Origin: Elusimicrobia bacterium GWA2_51_34
GTDB taxonomy: Bacteria > Elusimicrobiota > Elusimicrobia > Elusimicrobiales > UBA9959
NCBI GenBank assembly: GCA_001799565.1
Contig: MGTS01000039.1
Span: 1 to 50,744, forward strand
Length of the DNA: 50,744 bases
Reading direction: 5' to 3'
The number at the start of each line of letters is the position of its first letter. The first letter of the stretch is position 1. The notes under the pieces were generated by a model. It saw nothing but the letters and a program-made list of their open reading frames with translations. It did not search any database and had not been told where the DNA came from. This document shows positions 1-8,240 of this stretch, piece after piece. A program made the position numbers and the translations under genes.

Positions 1-1756
1 CCGCTATTGACGACACTTTCAGTAAAAGGCTCGCGTCTAACGCAGGCAGCTGTGTGCTCCCATTAAGTTTAACCAGCTTATTTGCCGCGTTGAATGTGTT
101 ACCCTGCAATGTAACGCTTGAATCCAGCGCGCTGAATACTGAACCGCTCAGGTGCAGGCTGACTTCATCTGCTGTGTAGGTGGACCCGGTTCCCGTCAGC
201 GCGGAACCGTCACCAATAAATTTAGTTGCGAATATCTCGCCCCCGCCGGTCATACGGATTACGTTTGTACCGCCGGTGGATATTACCACCATATCGCCGG
301 TAGTTCCCGCGGCGCTGGAAACATGCAGGCGGGCTGAGGGGGTGTCGGGACCGATGCCCACTTTCCGGTCCATGGTAACGCGCGCGGCTTCAACGTCGCC
401 AGGGCTAAGAATCACCGGGCCGGCGGAAGTGAATAATGTAAGGTCTGAAATACCGGTATCTTTTATACCCTGGGAGGTGCCAAGGTTAAGAACGCGCGAC
501 GCGCCGGAAAGAAGCACATCACCGGCCACATCCAACATGGAACCGGGAAGAGAAGTTCCTATGCCTACATATCCCCCTGTCTGGGTAAAAACAGTTGAAG
601 GCAGAAAATTACGCGCGCTGGAAGCGACATAATTGCTGGTCTCGGTAAAAACGTCATCGGAATGGCCGAGCTGTTCCATACTTACAACGGCCGTTCCCGC
701 GGCTGCACCGTTAACCCTGCGCAGGCGCAGATAAGCGATTGAATTGGTAACTTTCACTTCCAGAGCGAAGTCATTTCCGTTGGTGGCGCCGGTATTTGAA
801 ATGGGCAACACGTCATACCATGTGGCGCCGCTCATGTTATAGCGAAGCGGCAACGCATATTGTTTTGAAACATAGAAATTGGTATCGGAAACCGTGACAG
901 CGATATAGAGGTTATGCCCTTTACCCGAAAGGGTGAAATACCCTATTTCGGCAGCCTCATTAAGAGTTAAGGAAAGAACTACGCTTGAATAAGTCTTGGC
1001 GCTTACTCCGGTTAGACCGGCGCCGTTGCCGTAAAGATTTAGCGCGTGAAGGTCACCGTTCAAATACACATGGGTTGAAGCGTATACGCCGCCATAATAG
1101 TCCGCCGTGGTGGAAGAAACAATAACATTATTGGCCAAACGCACCTGCGCCGCAGACAGACCTAAAGGACCATTTGCCGTAAATGAAGACGCCGTAACGG
1201 CGCCAGCGCCTATTATTCCGAAAGTGTCCATGTTCAGCGTCTGGGTGGCTGTATGGGAACCCAGACTGTCGCCTAATCCCATGGCGGAAACGTCCGCCCA
1301 CTGCATGGCGCCGGTTGTAGTATTTTTGGTTATTACCTGATTGCTGCTGCCACCGGAAATATACAGCGAAGTAGGCGCCGGCAGGTTAACAGTAGATGAG
1401 AACGTAGAACTACCCACAAACCAGGCTCCGCTTGAAACATTCAGGTAACCGTTTATAACCACATTGCCGTCACCAATTACCGCGTTGGTATATGCGGCCT
1501 GGGTAGCGCCGAATACGGTAAAACCTTTTATTTTGGTATTTGGGTCAGTAGCGGTACCGGACAAGCCTAGAACAATAAGGTCGCCCTCAGAGCCTAGTTC
1601 TGTCAGGGAAGCAGCGGTAATCGGCAAGGGACAGAAAGTAACCAACAGCCAATATCCGGCAACCAGCAATATACTCGAGGCTGCCGGCAAGCGGAAACGG
1701 GGGATGCGGAAAAATCCCTTCAGGCCACGGATTACACTTGTTTTTCCTGAACTCAT
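1..1756 (-). CDS. Secreted repeat-rich fibre-like protein, C-terminus cut by window edge
   Basis: The frame is open from an ATG at 1756 to the window edge, so at least 585 residues are present and the C-terminus is missing. The start follows AGAGG by 5 nt; a second in-frame ATG at 1798 lies inside a terminator hairpin and was not chosen. The N-terminus has a hydrophobic segment (about residues 26-45) before 'ITAASLTELG'. The body resembles tail-fibre or adhesin repeats, with motifs such as 'LYGNGAGLTG', 'FIGDGSALTG' and 'GDSLGSHTATQTL'. The first 160 residues are clearly paralogous to the protein at 3351-4577 ('VSSGAWFVG', 'GAMQWADV', 'DSLGSH'). It is probably exported and displayed outside the cell; ligand and function are unknown. 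Oddly, part of the hydrophobic segment is encoded by the intergenic repeat word found elsewhere in the window. Confidence 0.75.
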   Translation of the reverse strand, partial: MSSGKTSVIRGLKGFFRIPRFRLPAASSILLVAGYWLLVTFCPLPITAASLTELGSEGDLIVLGLSGTATDPNTKIKGFTVFGATQAAYTNAVIGDGNVVINGYLNVSSGAWFVGSSTFSSTVNLPAPTSLYISGGSSNQVITKNTTTGAMQWADVSAMGLGDSLGSHTATQTLNMDTFGIIGAGAVTASSFTANGPLGLSAAQVRLANNVIVSSTTADYYGGVYASTHVYLNGDLHALNLYGNGAGLTGVSAKTYSSVVLSLTLNEAAEIGYFTLSGKGHNLYIAVTVSDTNFYVSKQYALPLRYNMSGATWYDVLPISNTGATNGNDFALEVKVTNSIAYLRLRRVNGAAAGTAVVSMEQLGHSDDVFTETSNYVASSARNFLPSTVFTQTGGYVGIGTSLPGSMLDVAGDVLLSGASRVLNLGTSQGIKDTGISDLTLFTSAGPVILSPGDVEAARVTMDRKVGIGPDTPSARLHVSSAAGTTGDMVVISTGGTNVIRMTGGGEIFATKFIGDGSALTGTGSTYTADEVSLHLSGSVFSALDSSVTLQGNTFNAANKLVKLNGSTQLPALDASLLLKVSSIA

Positions 1757-1774
1757 ATTTGCCTCTACATTATA

Positions 1775-1797
1775 CAAAAGGCGACAGTCGCCTTTCA
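1775..1797 (-). terminator. Rho-independent terminator after the 1803-3083 gene
   Basis: A 9-bp inverted repeat (AAAGGCGAC / GTCGCCTTT) lies just past the stop codon of the upstream fibre gene. On the minus strand it is followed by TTTTGTAT. It separates that gene from the one starting at 1756. Confidence 0.7.
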
Positions 1798-1802
1798 TAC
1801 TC

Positions 1803-3083
1803 CTACTTATTCCGCAGCCAAGCGGCTAGTTTTGTACCGGAGTTGAAAACCGCGATATATTGACCGGAGCTTTCCGAGCCGTTAACCGCCAGTTTAGCCG
1901 CCGGGGTTGCAGGGCCTATTCCCACCGTAAGTGAATTATTAACATTCAAATTATTAGCCGTGCCGGATGACACATAAAAAGTTGTGCCTGCCTGTAACAC
2001 ATCCTGGTTGTGAATTGAAATCGGGTCGTATTCAGTGCCGGCAGGTATATTAGTCAGCCCGGAACCATCACCGTAATATTTTGTGGCAGAACTGAAACCC
2101 ACTATGTAAACATTGGTTGAAATAGTTACGCCGCCGCCCCGTGCCGCGCTGGCCTCCGATGAGATAAGCACATTATCAGCCAGACGCAGCTGCACCGCGC
2201 CAAGGCCTGTACCGGTTGCCGTAAACGATGAAGCCGTTACACCCTGCGTGAATGTGCCGGAGGCGGCGTTTACTATGCTGTTGCCGCCCATGTTCAAAGT
2301 GGTGGTAGCTATATGACTGCCCAGGTTATCTCCGACGGAAACAACACCGGTAAGCCCTGAACCGTCGCCATAAAATTTGTTCGCGTATATTTCACCCGCG
2401 CTGTTCATCCAGATAACATTGGACGGACCGGTGGAAATAACCAGCATATTGCCGATAAATCCGGCCACACCAGTTACATTATGAGCGCCAAGGCTTGTTA
2501 TTGGATCGGAGCCCGAAGCGGCATGAGAGGGAGCATGTGGCGCGCCTGAACCGGCAGTTGATGTCCATGCGCCATTCCAGAACTTAAGCGTGTTTGACGC
2601 GGTATCCATCCATAAATCGCCCGTATTAGGCGATAACGGCTCCGTGTCGCTATTTGTGTATTTTTTACCTGAATGGAGCAACGCGTTTATCGCGTACGGG
2701 GAAGAGGTAATCTCTTCTCTGGGAGACATAACGTTGCCCTCCACTTCCAGTTCCAGCCAAAGGCTGCCGCTCTGCCAGTTTAACGTCGGTTCAAGCGTTA
2801 CCCGGAAAACACCGGTGGAAATACTTACATTCTGGTACGCCTGGCTGGATAAGAATACCGCGGAGGTGGAAGAATTGTAGATGCGGAAAACCATGTTGCG
2901 ACTTCCGTTTGCCAGGAAACCGGACTGGCGCAAATTTCCCTGATAGGTAAATTTAACGGGAACTTCCGCGGAAAGGGTGGATTGCAGCGGGTTTAAGGCA
3001 GAGAAAGATAAGGAGAAAAGGATAACACGGGCGAGCCTGAAGGCTGCCCCCTTTATCATTTTCTCCGCTTCAATCTTTTTCAT
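1803..3083 (-). CDS. Secreted fibre-like protein with N-terminal beta module
   Basis: A 426-residue protein with a positively charged N-terminus and a hydrophobic export segment (about residues 17-38) ending near 'TLSAE'. The mature part opens with 'VKFTYQGNLRQSGFLANGS', a beta-rich module that I recall in front of tail-fibre-like repeats in uncultured bacteria. Later come 'SPNTGDLWMDTASNTLKFWNGAW' (a glycine/tryptophan fibre motif, here quoted in part), 'KYYGDGSGLTNIPAG' and a C-terminal 'KLAAWLRNK'. The C-terminal tail matches that of the 3351-4577 protein ('SLAAWIRKK'). Start: the ATG at 3083 has no clear Shine-Dalgarno; an ATG at 3059 preceded by GGAG is an alternative. Surface structural protein or adhesin is an inference; no catalytic motif is visible. 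Confidence 0.75.
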   Translation of the reverse strand: MKKIEAEKMIKGAAFRLARVILFSLSFSALNPLQSTLSAEVPVKFTYQGNLRQSGFLANGSRNMVFRIYNSSTSAVFLSSQAYQNVSISTGVFRVTLEPTLNWQSGSLWLELEVEGNVMSPREEITSSPYAINALLHSGKKYTNSDTEPLSPNTGDLWMDTASNTLKFWNGAWTSTAGSGAPHAPSHAASGSDPITSLGAHNVTGVAGFIGNMLVISTGPSNVIWMNSAGEIYANKFYGDGSGLTGVVSVGDNLGSHIATTTLNMGGNSIVNAASGTFTQGVTASSFTATGTGLGAVQLRLADNVLISSEASAARGGGVTISTNVYIVGFSSATKYYGDGSGLTNIPAGTEYDPISIHNQDVLQAGTTFYVSSGTANNLNVNNSLTVGIGPATPAAKLAVNGSESSGQYIAVFNSGTKLAAWLRNK

Positions 3084-3129
3084 AACTGTTTACCGTAAAC
3101 CGAACTTCTCTAGCAAACCTTCCGGTATT

Positions 3130-3345
3130 ACCGCTGTATTCTACACTCGGCTACCGGTTACTGGTTACCGATTACCATTTGTCCCTCTTCCGTTCTTTCC
3201 CCCCCTTTCCGCCGGGCCTATTCCCGGCGGGCCTATTGAGGAGGAAGTATCAACTAACTGCGGTATGCGGCCACCGGTTAATAATTCCCGCTATATCCGG
3301 TTACTGTTACCGCCATTACGCCGCTAACTAATCACTAACTACTAA
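3130..3345. repeat. Degenerate GGTTACTGGTTACC word array between fibre genes
   Basis: Between the two fibre genes lies a run of imperfect ~7-nt words (CGGTTACTGGTTACCGATTACC near 3150, read in part; TCCGGTTACTGTTACCG near 3297). No coding potential is convincing here. The same vocabulary occurs at 4583-4664, 10733-10795, 11140-11250, 12001-12150 and 15448-15600. Confidence 0.6.
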
Positions 3346-3350
3346 TACTG

Positions 3351-4577
3351 TTATTTCTTCCTTATCCATGCGGCCAACGAAGCGCCTGAATAGAACTTGG
3401 CCGCGTAATCGCCGGTCTTAGTATCACCGGCAACAGATAATGCCACGCCCGACTCAAGAGCGCGGTTGATAGCGGTCCTGTTACCATAGTTGGCGCCAAG
3501 CAGGGTGTTGCTGCTGACCGTGAGGTTATCGCTCATCGTAGCAGCTCCGGTTACGCCCAGCGTGCCGCCTATTCCCGCATTGTTGACAATGGTCATCGAG
3601 CCCGCCGTTATTCCGTTCGTGATCGAGGCGGACGCAATACGTACGATACCGAAGTTGGCCATGTCCAGCGTCTGGGTGGCTATATGGGAACCCAGACTAT
3701 CCCCTACGACCCCAGCGCCGTTAGCCGCCCACTGCATGGCGCCGGTTGCACTGTTGTATGCCAGTACCTGGCCGTTGGCGCCGCCTTGTACGTATAACTT
3801 TGAAGGCCCGGCGGTGAAGCTGCTTACGTCGTTGAAGAAAGCGACACCAGCGAATGTTGACCCCACTACAGAATGGAAGCCGCCCTTTGCAGTAATGCTT
3901 GACCCGAAGGTTGAGGCGTCGGTCACATTCAGCTTAGCGCCCATAAGAACATCGCTCGACAGCGTGGAAACACCGGTTACACCCAGTGTATTGCTCAGCG
4001 TGGCAGCGCCGGTTACGCCCAGCGTGCCGCCTATTCCCGCATTGTTGACAATGGTCATCGAGCCCGCCGTTATTCCGTTCGTGATTGAGGCGGACGCAAT
4101 ACGTATGATACCGAACTCGGCCATGTCCAGCGTCTTGGTGGCTATATGGCTGCCCAGGCTATCCCCTCCCGCAACCATGGATTCCACATCCGCCCACTGC
4201 ATGGCTCCGTTGGCCGCATTGTAGGACATTACCTGGTTATCGAGACCGCCGGCAATACGCAACGAAACCGGCGCGGGCAGGGTGACAGTGCCTGTGAACG
4301 TAGAATTACCCACAAACCAGGCCCCGCTTGACACCTGCATCTGGCCGTTGACAATAATATTGCCCGGCGCGACTGGGATGTTCGCGGTAACCCCTGTGGA
4401 ACCGAATATGGAGAAGCCTCTTATCTCCACATCCGGGTCCGCCACAGTACCGGCGGTTCCCATTATGGTGAGGTCGTCCTCAACACCGAACTCGGTGGCG
4501 TTGTCGGCGTATGCCGTCTGGGCCCAGGTCAGCGCCATCGCCGCCAACAGGCCGATTACTATCTTTTTTGTGTTCAT
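3351..4577 (-). CDS. Secreted fibre-like protein with internal duplication
   Basis: A 408-residue protein starting at an ATG with a strong AAGGAGG site 5 nt upstream. Residues 1-24 form a clean signal peptide (hydrophobic 'IVIGLLAAMALTWA', then 'QTAYADN'). The mature protein has no catalytic motif and is rich in G, T, S, A and V. Two near-identical modules ('GDSLGSHIAT.TLDMA.FGI', 'NNAGIGGTLGVTGAAT') match a DNA duplication about 160 bp long, and several shorter 'LGVTG'-type repeats follow. The C-terminus 'YAAKFYSGASLAAWIRKK' resembles that of the neighbouring 1803-3083 protein. It is paralogous in its N-terminal half to the protein cut by the window edge. The likely role is an extracellular fibre or surface-layer component; this is inferred from composition and export signal only. 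Confidence 0.75.
   Translation of the reverse strand: MNTKKIVIGLLAAMALTWAQTAYADNATEFGVEDDLTIMGTAGTVADPDVEIRGFSIFGSTGVTANIPVAPGNIIVNGQMQVSSGAWFVGNSTFTGTVTLPAPVSLRIAGGLDNQVMSYNAANGAMQWADVESMVAGGDSLGSHIATKTLDMAEFGIIRIASASITNGITAGSMTIVNNAGIGGTLGVTGAATLSNTLGVTGVSTLSSDVLMGAKLNVTDASTFGSSITAKGGFHSVVGSTFAGVAFFNDVSSFTAGPSKLYVQGGANGQVLAYNSATGAMQWAANGAGVVGDSLGSHIATQTLDMANFGIVRIASASITNGITAGSMTIVNNAGIGGTLGVTGAATMSDNLTVSSNTLLGANYGNRTAINRALESGVALSVAGDTKTGDYAAKFYSGASLAAWIRKK
3549..3709 (-). repeat. Intragenic direct repeat, copy 1
   Basis: This stretch is about 90 percent or more identical by eye to 4011-4171 at an offset of 462 bp and encodes the 'DSLGSHIATQTLDM...GIGGTLGVTG' module. The near identity at DNA level suggests recent duplication or gene conversion inside the fibre gene. 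Confidence 0.7.
4011..4171 (-). repeat. Intragenic direct repeat, copy 2
   Basis: Second copy of the 3549-3709 module. Differences are mostly single substitutions (for example GATCGAGG versus GATTGAGG). Confidence 0.7.
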
Positions 4578-4582
4578 ACTTC

Positions 4583-4664
4583 CTCCTTATCTAGTTACGG
4601 TTACCAGTACTTAGCGCCCAATTAGCGGTAACTGGCCGCTACTACTGGTTACCGTCTACAACTA
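4583..4664. repeat. Intergenic GTAACC-type word array
   Basis: Imperfect words such as TAGTTACGGTTACCAGTA, GCGGTAACTGGCCGC and ACTGGTTACCGTC fill the gap between two minus-strand genes. Sense and antisense words alternate, so the transcript could fold. No ORF is credible here. Confidence 0.6.
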
Positions 4665-5744
4665 CTACCATATTACCATTAATTTCCCAGTTTTGGCATT
4701 AGAACCTGAAACCACCCGCCAGATGTAAACACCGCTGGCCGCCCTGCCGCCGGCGGCGGTTTTAACGTCCCAGTTAACCCTGTAGGGCCAGGTAATATTG
4801 TCGGGAATGCCGAGCTTTCTTACCAATCTGCCATCCAGCGTGTAAATCTCTATATTCCCCGCCTGGGGCGCGTTTTCAAAAGTTATGCCTTCGGCTTCGG
4901 TACCCGTCTGGCCCAGTCCTGAACCGGCCTGCGGACCGTTGGGCCGGAAGGGCACGGGATACGCCTTAAAGTTCCGGCTGATGTTCAGATCCTGCGCGCC
5001 GATCATGGCATAAACGCCCGGCATATCAAAGTAACCCGTAAACATTTTTGAGGACGGGTCGGAGTTCACCCAGGGCAGTTCCACCCAGGTATTATGGGTT
5101 TGGTCCAGACCCCAGGCGCTTAAGGTGTTAACGCGTACCGGCGGACTTGAACCGTCAAGTATACCGTCATTGTTCTCGTCTTTGTAGGCCATAGTCAGCG
5201 TGCCCTTTTTAGCCAGGGGCCTGGTGTAGAAATCCTGCTCGTCAAAAATAGCCATCTCGGCGAGATTACTGGAGTATACCTGGGACCAGGAACCATCGTT
5301 ATGGACTATCTTCTCGTTGGCTTCGTTTATTTTTGCCGGGTCAATACTCATCGGCTGGTTCAGCGGGTTCCGGTTCATAGTGATGTCAAAACGCAATTTA
5401 TCCACCGAAAACGGCGGCAGGCTCAAAGATGCTTCTCCGCCCGGCATGCTCACGCTCGCAAGAAGACCTTCCTGGAAAACGAAATGAGGCGGACTGTAAA
5501 AGCCCGTCCGGTTCGCGAAAACCCCCCCTCTTGTCACGGCGGCGTTATCCGGCAGGGAAGCCTGGGCAATGGCGCCGCGGGACGAATACGCGCCGCCCGA
5601 AAGCTGCTGCCCGCCGCCGTTGTCAACCACCGAGCTTTCAAGCTCATAGTCGCCGCCGCTTAAAACAAAAGCGCCAGCGCCGCCGGCCGACAATAATACC
5701 GCGGCGATTGTTATATAGAAAATATGGCGGCTCTTTTTTTTCAT
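4665..5744 (-). CDS. Secreted protein with FlgD/T9SS-like C-terminal domain
   Basis: A 359-residue protein from the ATG at 5744. The frame runs upstream to a TTG at 5771, but 'MKKKSRHIF' followed by a hydrophobic run and 'GAGAF' is a proper signal peptide, so 5744 is preferred. The middle part has no recognised motif. The last ~90 residues contain 'YPVPFRPNGPQ', 'GNIEIYTLDGRLVRKLG' and 'ASGVYIWRVVSG', the pattern of the FlgD-type Ig-like domain also seen in C-terminal domains of type IX secretion cargo. Whether a type IX system exists in this organism cannot be told from the window. Position at the promoter-proximal end of the fibre genes suggests joint envelope or export function. No enzyme motif is visible. 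Confidence 0.75.
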   Translation of the reverse strand: MKKKSRHIFYITIAAVLLSAGGAGAFVLSGGDYELESSVVDNGGGQQLSGGAYSSRGAIAQASLPDNAAVTRGGVFANRTGFYSPPHFVFQEGLLASVSMPGGEASLSLPPFSVDKLRFDITMNRNPLNQPMSIDPAKINEANEKIVHNDGSWSQVYSSNLAEMAIFDEQDFYTRPLAKKGTLTMAYKDENNDGILDGSSPPVRVNTLSAWGLDQTHNTWVELPWVNSDPSSKMFTGYFDMPGVYAMIGAQDLNISRNFKAYPVPFRPNGPQAGSGLGQTGTEAEGITFENAPQAGNIEIYTLDGRLVRKLGIPDNITWPYRVNWDVKTAAGGRAASGVYIWRVVSGSNAKTGKLMVIW

Positions 5745-5819
5745 AAACCACACCCGCTCCGAGAGTATCAATAGTATATCCCCCCCCTGCCCCCGAATCC
5801 CGAAGAAATAACGAAGACA

Positions 5820-5849
5820 TTGAAAAGCGGGGTTTTACTATTGTAGAAT
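5820..5849 (+). promoter_or_regulatory. Candidate sigma70 promoter for the 5893 regulator
   Basis: TTGAAA at 5820-5825 and TAGAAT at 5844-5849 are separated by 18 nt in the divergent gap. A small hairpin (AGGG...CCCT, 5855-5872) lies between it and the start codon at 5893. Confidence 0.4.
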
Positions 5850-5892
5850 CTACTAGGGGTTTTTTCAACCCTAATTTTGCTTTACCCCGACT

Positions 5893-6627
5893 ATGATCGA
5901 TTTCGTGCTTTGGATAGTCATTTCCGACAAAAAACTGGCCGATGGCTGGTACCGCGCATTTTCCAGGGAGTATCTGAAAGTACAGTGCCTTGGCACGATC
6001 GCCGACCTCGCCCGAACGGCCGTAGAGATGAAAGGCCTGGCCCTGGTTGAAATCGGCCTGCCTGACCTGCCGGACGCGGACGCCCTGAAAACTTTTGTCG
6101 CGGGCCACTCCAACCTGTCGGTTATAGCCATGGCCGGCACAACCAAGGTCAACAACGCCATGATAACGGCGGCGCTGGAGGCCGGAGCCGATGATTTCGT
6201 TTTAGGCAATATTGATGAGCGGGTTCTGCTCTCAAAAATAAAGGCCCATTTGAGACGCATACTGCCGAACCTGGCCTGCGCGAGAACTCTTGTTACTTCC
6301 AGAAACGGCGACATAGAGATAGACAGAACGCGGCGCGTAATAAGAACAGGGCTTAAGAATAAAAAACCGAATTCCATAGAAAGCCTGACGCCGAAAGAAT
6401 TTGACATTTTCTCCATTTTACTGTCCAATGAAGAGCAGGTGGTTTCACGTAATTTTCTGATGGAAGAGATCTGGAAAGAGAAGTCGGGGCAATTCAACTG
6501 TGAAACGATAGATAAGCATGTGGAAACGCTCCGCCGCAAACTGGGACCCTATGGAAAACACATAAGAACAGTTTACGGGACGGGGTACATATTCAATTTT
6601 AACGGCGGTGGCAGCTCAAAAGCATAG
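5893..6627 (+). CDS. OmpR-type regulator with degenerate receiver domain
   Basis: A 244-residue two-domain protein. The C-terminal part (about 145-240) is a winged-helix Trans_reg_C domain: 'LTPKEFDIFSILLSNEEQVVSR', in pieces, then 'ETIDKHVETLRRKLG' and 'IRTVYGTGYIF'. The N-terminal ~120 residues have receiver topology ('LVEIGLPDLPDADAL', 'EAGADDF') but lack key residues: the phospho-acceptor Asp is Glu53, the acidic pair near residue 10 is reduced to one Asp, and the conserved 'TKPF' Lys is replaced by 'GNID'. It should bind DNA but is unlikely to be switched by a histidine kinase; Glu may mimic the phosphorylated state. No Shine-Dalgarno is obvious. It is followed 6 nt later by a coiled-coil gene, probably in the same operon. 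Confidence 0.8.
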   Translation: MIDFVLWIVISDKKLADGWYRAFSREYLKVQCLGTIADLARTAVEMKGLALVEIGLPDLPDADALKTFVAGHSNLSVIAMAGTTKVNNAMITAALEAGADDFVLGNIDERVLLSKIKAHLRRILPNLACARTLVTSRNGDIEIDRTRRVIRTGLKNKKPNSIESLTPKEFDIFSILLSNEEQVVSRNFLMEEIWKEKSGQFNCETIDKHVETLRRKLGPYGKHIRTVYGTGYIFNFNGGGSSKA

Positions 6628-6633
6628 ACACGT

Positions 6634-7353
6634 ATGGAAAAAAAGAAATCTATATTCGCCAACATCTCCTCCACCGAGCCGGCGGCATGGGCCGGAGGCG
6701 GCGCTTTCAAAGGGAATCAGCCTCCCCCCCAAAAGACAGACTTCACGGCTGAACTTGCGCCCATAAAAAATGAGATGAAAAAGATCCGGGAGGAGAACCT
6801 GAACCTCGCGGCAGAGTTAAAAAAAACCAGGGAAGAGCTGCTCGCTAAACTTACGCCGGCGGAACATAACAAACCGCCGCCTCCGGTAAAAATAAAACCC
6901 GAAACGCTTTTACAGCAAAACCCCGATTTTGTAAAAGCAGAGGCGAAAGCCGGCTTTTACCTGAGCGAGCTTGATTCGGCGAGAAAAAAAACCCACGCCG
7001 ACCTTGAAAAATTCAAGGCGGAACTGGCCCTTCGCCTAAAAAAATGCGAAGAAAAAACAGTCTCAATGGAAACGCAGCTTCAGACCTCCGTTGAAGACAT
7101 GGAAATTAAAACTGAAGAATTAACGGCTGCGTGGGATAAAAAATTTGAGGCTTTTAAAGACGGCACAGCGGCCGGCGCGGCAGCCGAATACAAGCGCGTA
7201 GTTACCCTGACCAAATCCCTGAAAGGGCGGATGGAAGAGCTTGAACATGACTACCAGATAGTACTTAAGAACAAACTGCTGCTGTTGGAAACCAAAGCGC
7301 AGCTGGTGGAAACACTGTCAAAGAAGTTGGAAGCTTTTGATGGCAAATCATAA
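6634..7353 (+). CDS. Unknown coiled-coil protein
   Basis: A 239-residue hydrophilic protein rich in Lys, Glu and Ala with no signal peptide or membrane segment. Residues about 48-72 and 100-239 have heptad-like patterns ('KNEMKKIREENLNLAAEL', 'KGRMEELEHDYQIVLK') typical of coiled coils, broken by a proline stretch ('NKPPPPVKIKP', about 78-88). No family is recognised. It sits 6 nt after the degenerate response regulator and 34 nt before a stand-alone receiver gene, so a scaffold or partner role in that signalling cluster is possible but unproven. Confidence 0.65.
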   Translation: MEKKKSIFANISSTEPAAWAGGGAFKGNQPPPQKTDFTAELAPIKNEMKKIREENLNLAAELKKTREELLAKLTPAEHNKPPPPVKIKPETLLQQNPDFVKAEAKAGFYLSELDSARKKTHADLEKFKAELALRLKKCEEKTVSMETQLQTSVEDMEIKTEELTAAWDKKFEAFKDGTAAGAAAEYKRVVTLTKSLKGRMEELEHDYQIVLKNKLLLLETKAQLVETLSKKLEAFDGKS

Positions 7354-7387
7354 CGGCTCAATAGGCTAAACACACGGAGACTGCTTT

Positions 7388-7762
7388 ATGAAAATACTTG
7401 TTGCAGACGACGACAACACATTCCGGTCGCTAGTGAACGAAATTTTAACGGACGCCGGCTACAAGGTGTCGGCCCACGAAAACGGGCGCCTGGCATGGGA
7501 ACACCTGCAGGCCGAAGGGGCGGACATGGCGGTGCTTGACATAAATATGCCTGAAATGGACGGCATTGAATTACTGAGCCATATCCGCGCCGATGACCGC
7601 TTTAAAAATATGCCGGCAATCCTGCTCACAATACGGGCCTTTACCGAGGACCAGGTGCAGGGCTACGAATGCGGCGCGGATGATTACCTGACGAAGCCCT
7701 TCTCAAACGATGTTTTGATCGCCAGAGTAAAAGTGCTTGAACGCCGGATACTGGGTAAGTAG
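7388..7762 (+). CDS. Stand-alone CheY-like receiver protein
   Basis: A 124-residue single receiver domain with all the expected residues: acidic cluster 'ADDDN' (7-9), phospho-acceptor Asp51 in 'AVLDINMPEMDG', the Thr in 'ILLTIRA' and the Lys of 'YLTKPF'. There is no output domain, so it must act through a protein partner or phosphorelay. A GGAG site lies 8 nt before the ATG. Its neighbours are a coiled-coil protein upstream and, after a repeat array, a membrane protein and a cNMP-binding protein downstream. No kinase is adjacent. Confidence 0.88.
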   Translation: MKILVADDDNTFRSLVNEILTDAGYKVSAHENGRLAWEHLQAEGADMAVLDINMPEMDGIELLSHIRADDRFKNMPAILLTIRAFTEDQVQGYECGADDYLTKPFSNDVLIARVKVLERRILGK

Positions 7763-7763
7763 A

Positions 7764-7845
7764 GAACAGGGGTGAGGGGTCAGGGTTTATGGAGAAAACA
7801 ATATTCTCCGTCTCCTGTCACCTGATCTCTGCCTTCTGCTTTTAT
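7764..7845. repeat. Intergenic inverted word array
   Basis: Words of the GGGGTGAGGGGTCAGGG type (7771-7787) are answered after about 25 nt by CTCCTGTCACCTGATCTCTG (7811-7830), giving an imperfect hairpin after the receiver gene. The rest of the gap to 7988 shows nothing codable. Confidence 0.5.
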
Positions 7846-7988
7846 GTAGTTATTGATGCCGGATAATTGGGATAAAAAGGGGAAATTACATAACCCCGGC
7901 CGCGCCTATTCGGTTTTGAAAAAGCCGTAATCTCCTCTATAATTTCATATACTAGTATACGATCAAACTCGTTTCACGGAGGACACAT

Positions 7989-8240
7989 ATGCCGACTATT
8001 TTAATTGTTTGCGCCGTCATAATAACGGTTGTATTTGTGGCGCTGGCCGCCCAGGCTATACTTACACTGGCGCAGATAAGAAATACCGCAAAGGCCGTGG
8101 AATATCTGGCCCTGAACGCCGACGGAAAACTGACAGCCCTTGACCCCATTGTTGAAGCCGTAAAAACAGTTTCAAACGGCGTTTCTTCCGGCTGGTTCAG
8201 AATGGCGCAGGCAGTTTACAGATTATTCACTAAAAAATGA
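7989..8240 (+). CDS. Small membrane-anchored protein
   Basis: An 83-residue protein with one N-terminal membrane helix (about 4-26, 'ILIVCAVIITVVFVALAAQA') followed by a short amphipathic domain ('IRNTAKAVEYLAL', 'PIVEAVKTVSNGVSSGW'). The layout recalls the DUF948 group of small membrane proteins, but similarity is weak. A strong GGAGG lies 7 nt before the ATG. Its stop overlaps the start of the next gene (ATGA at 8237-8240), so the two are translationally coupled. It may anchor or recruit the cyclic-nucleotide-binding protein; that is inference from the coupling. Confidence 0.7.
   Translation: MPTILIVCAVIITVVFVALAAQAILTLAQIRNTAKAVEYLALNADGKLTALDPIVEAVKTVSNGVSSGWFRMAQAVYRLFTKK

Noticed and set aside
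5644-6539. Minus-strand ORFs opposite the response regulator
   Set aside because: Shadow frames of the plus-strand winged-helix gene, which has clear family motifs.
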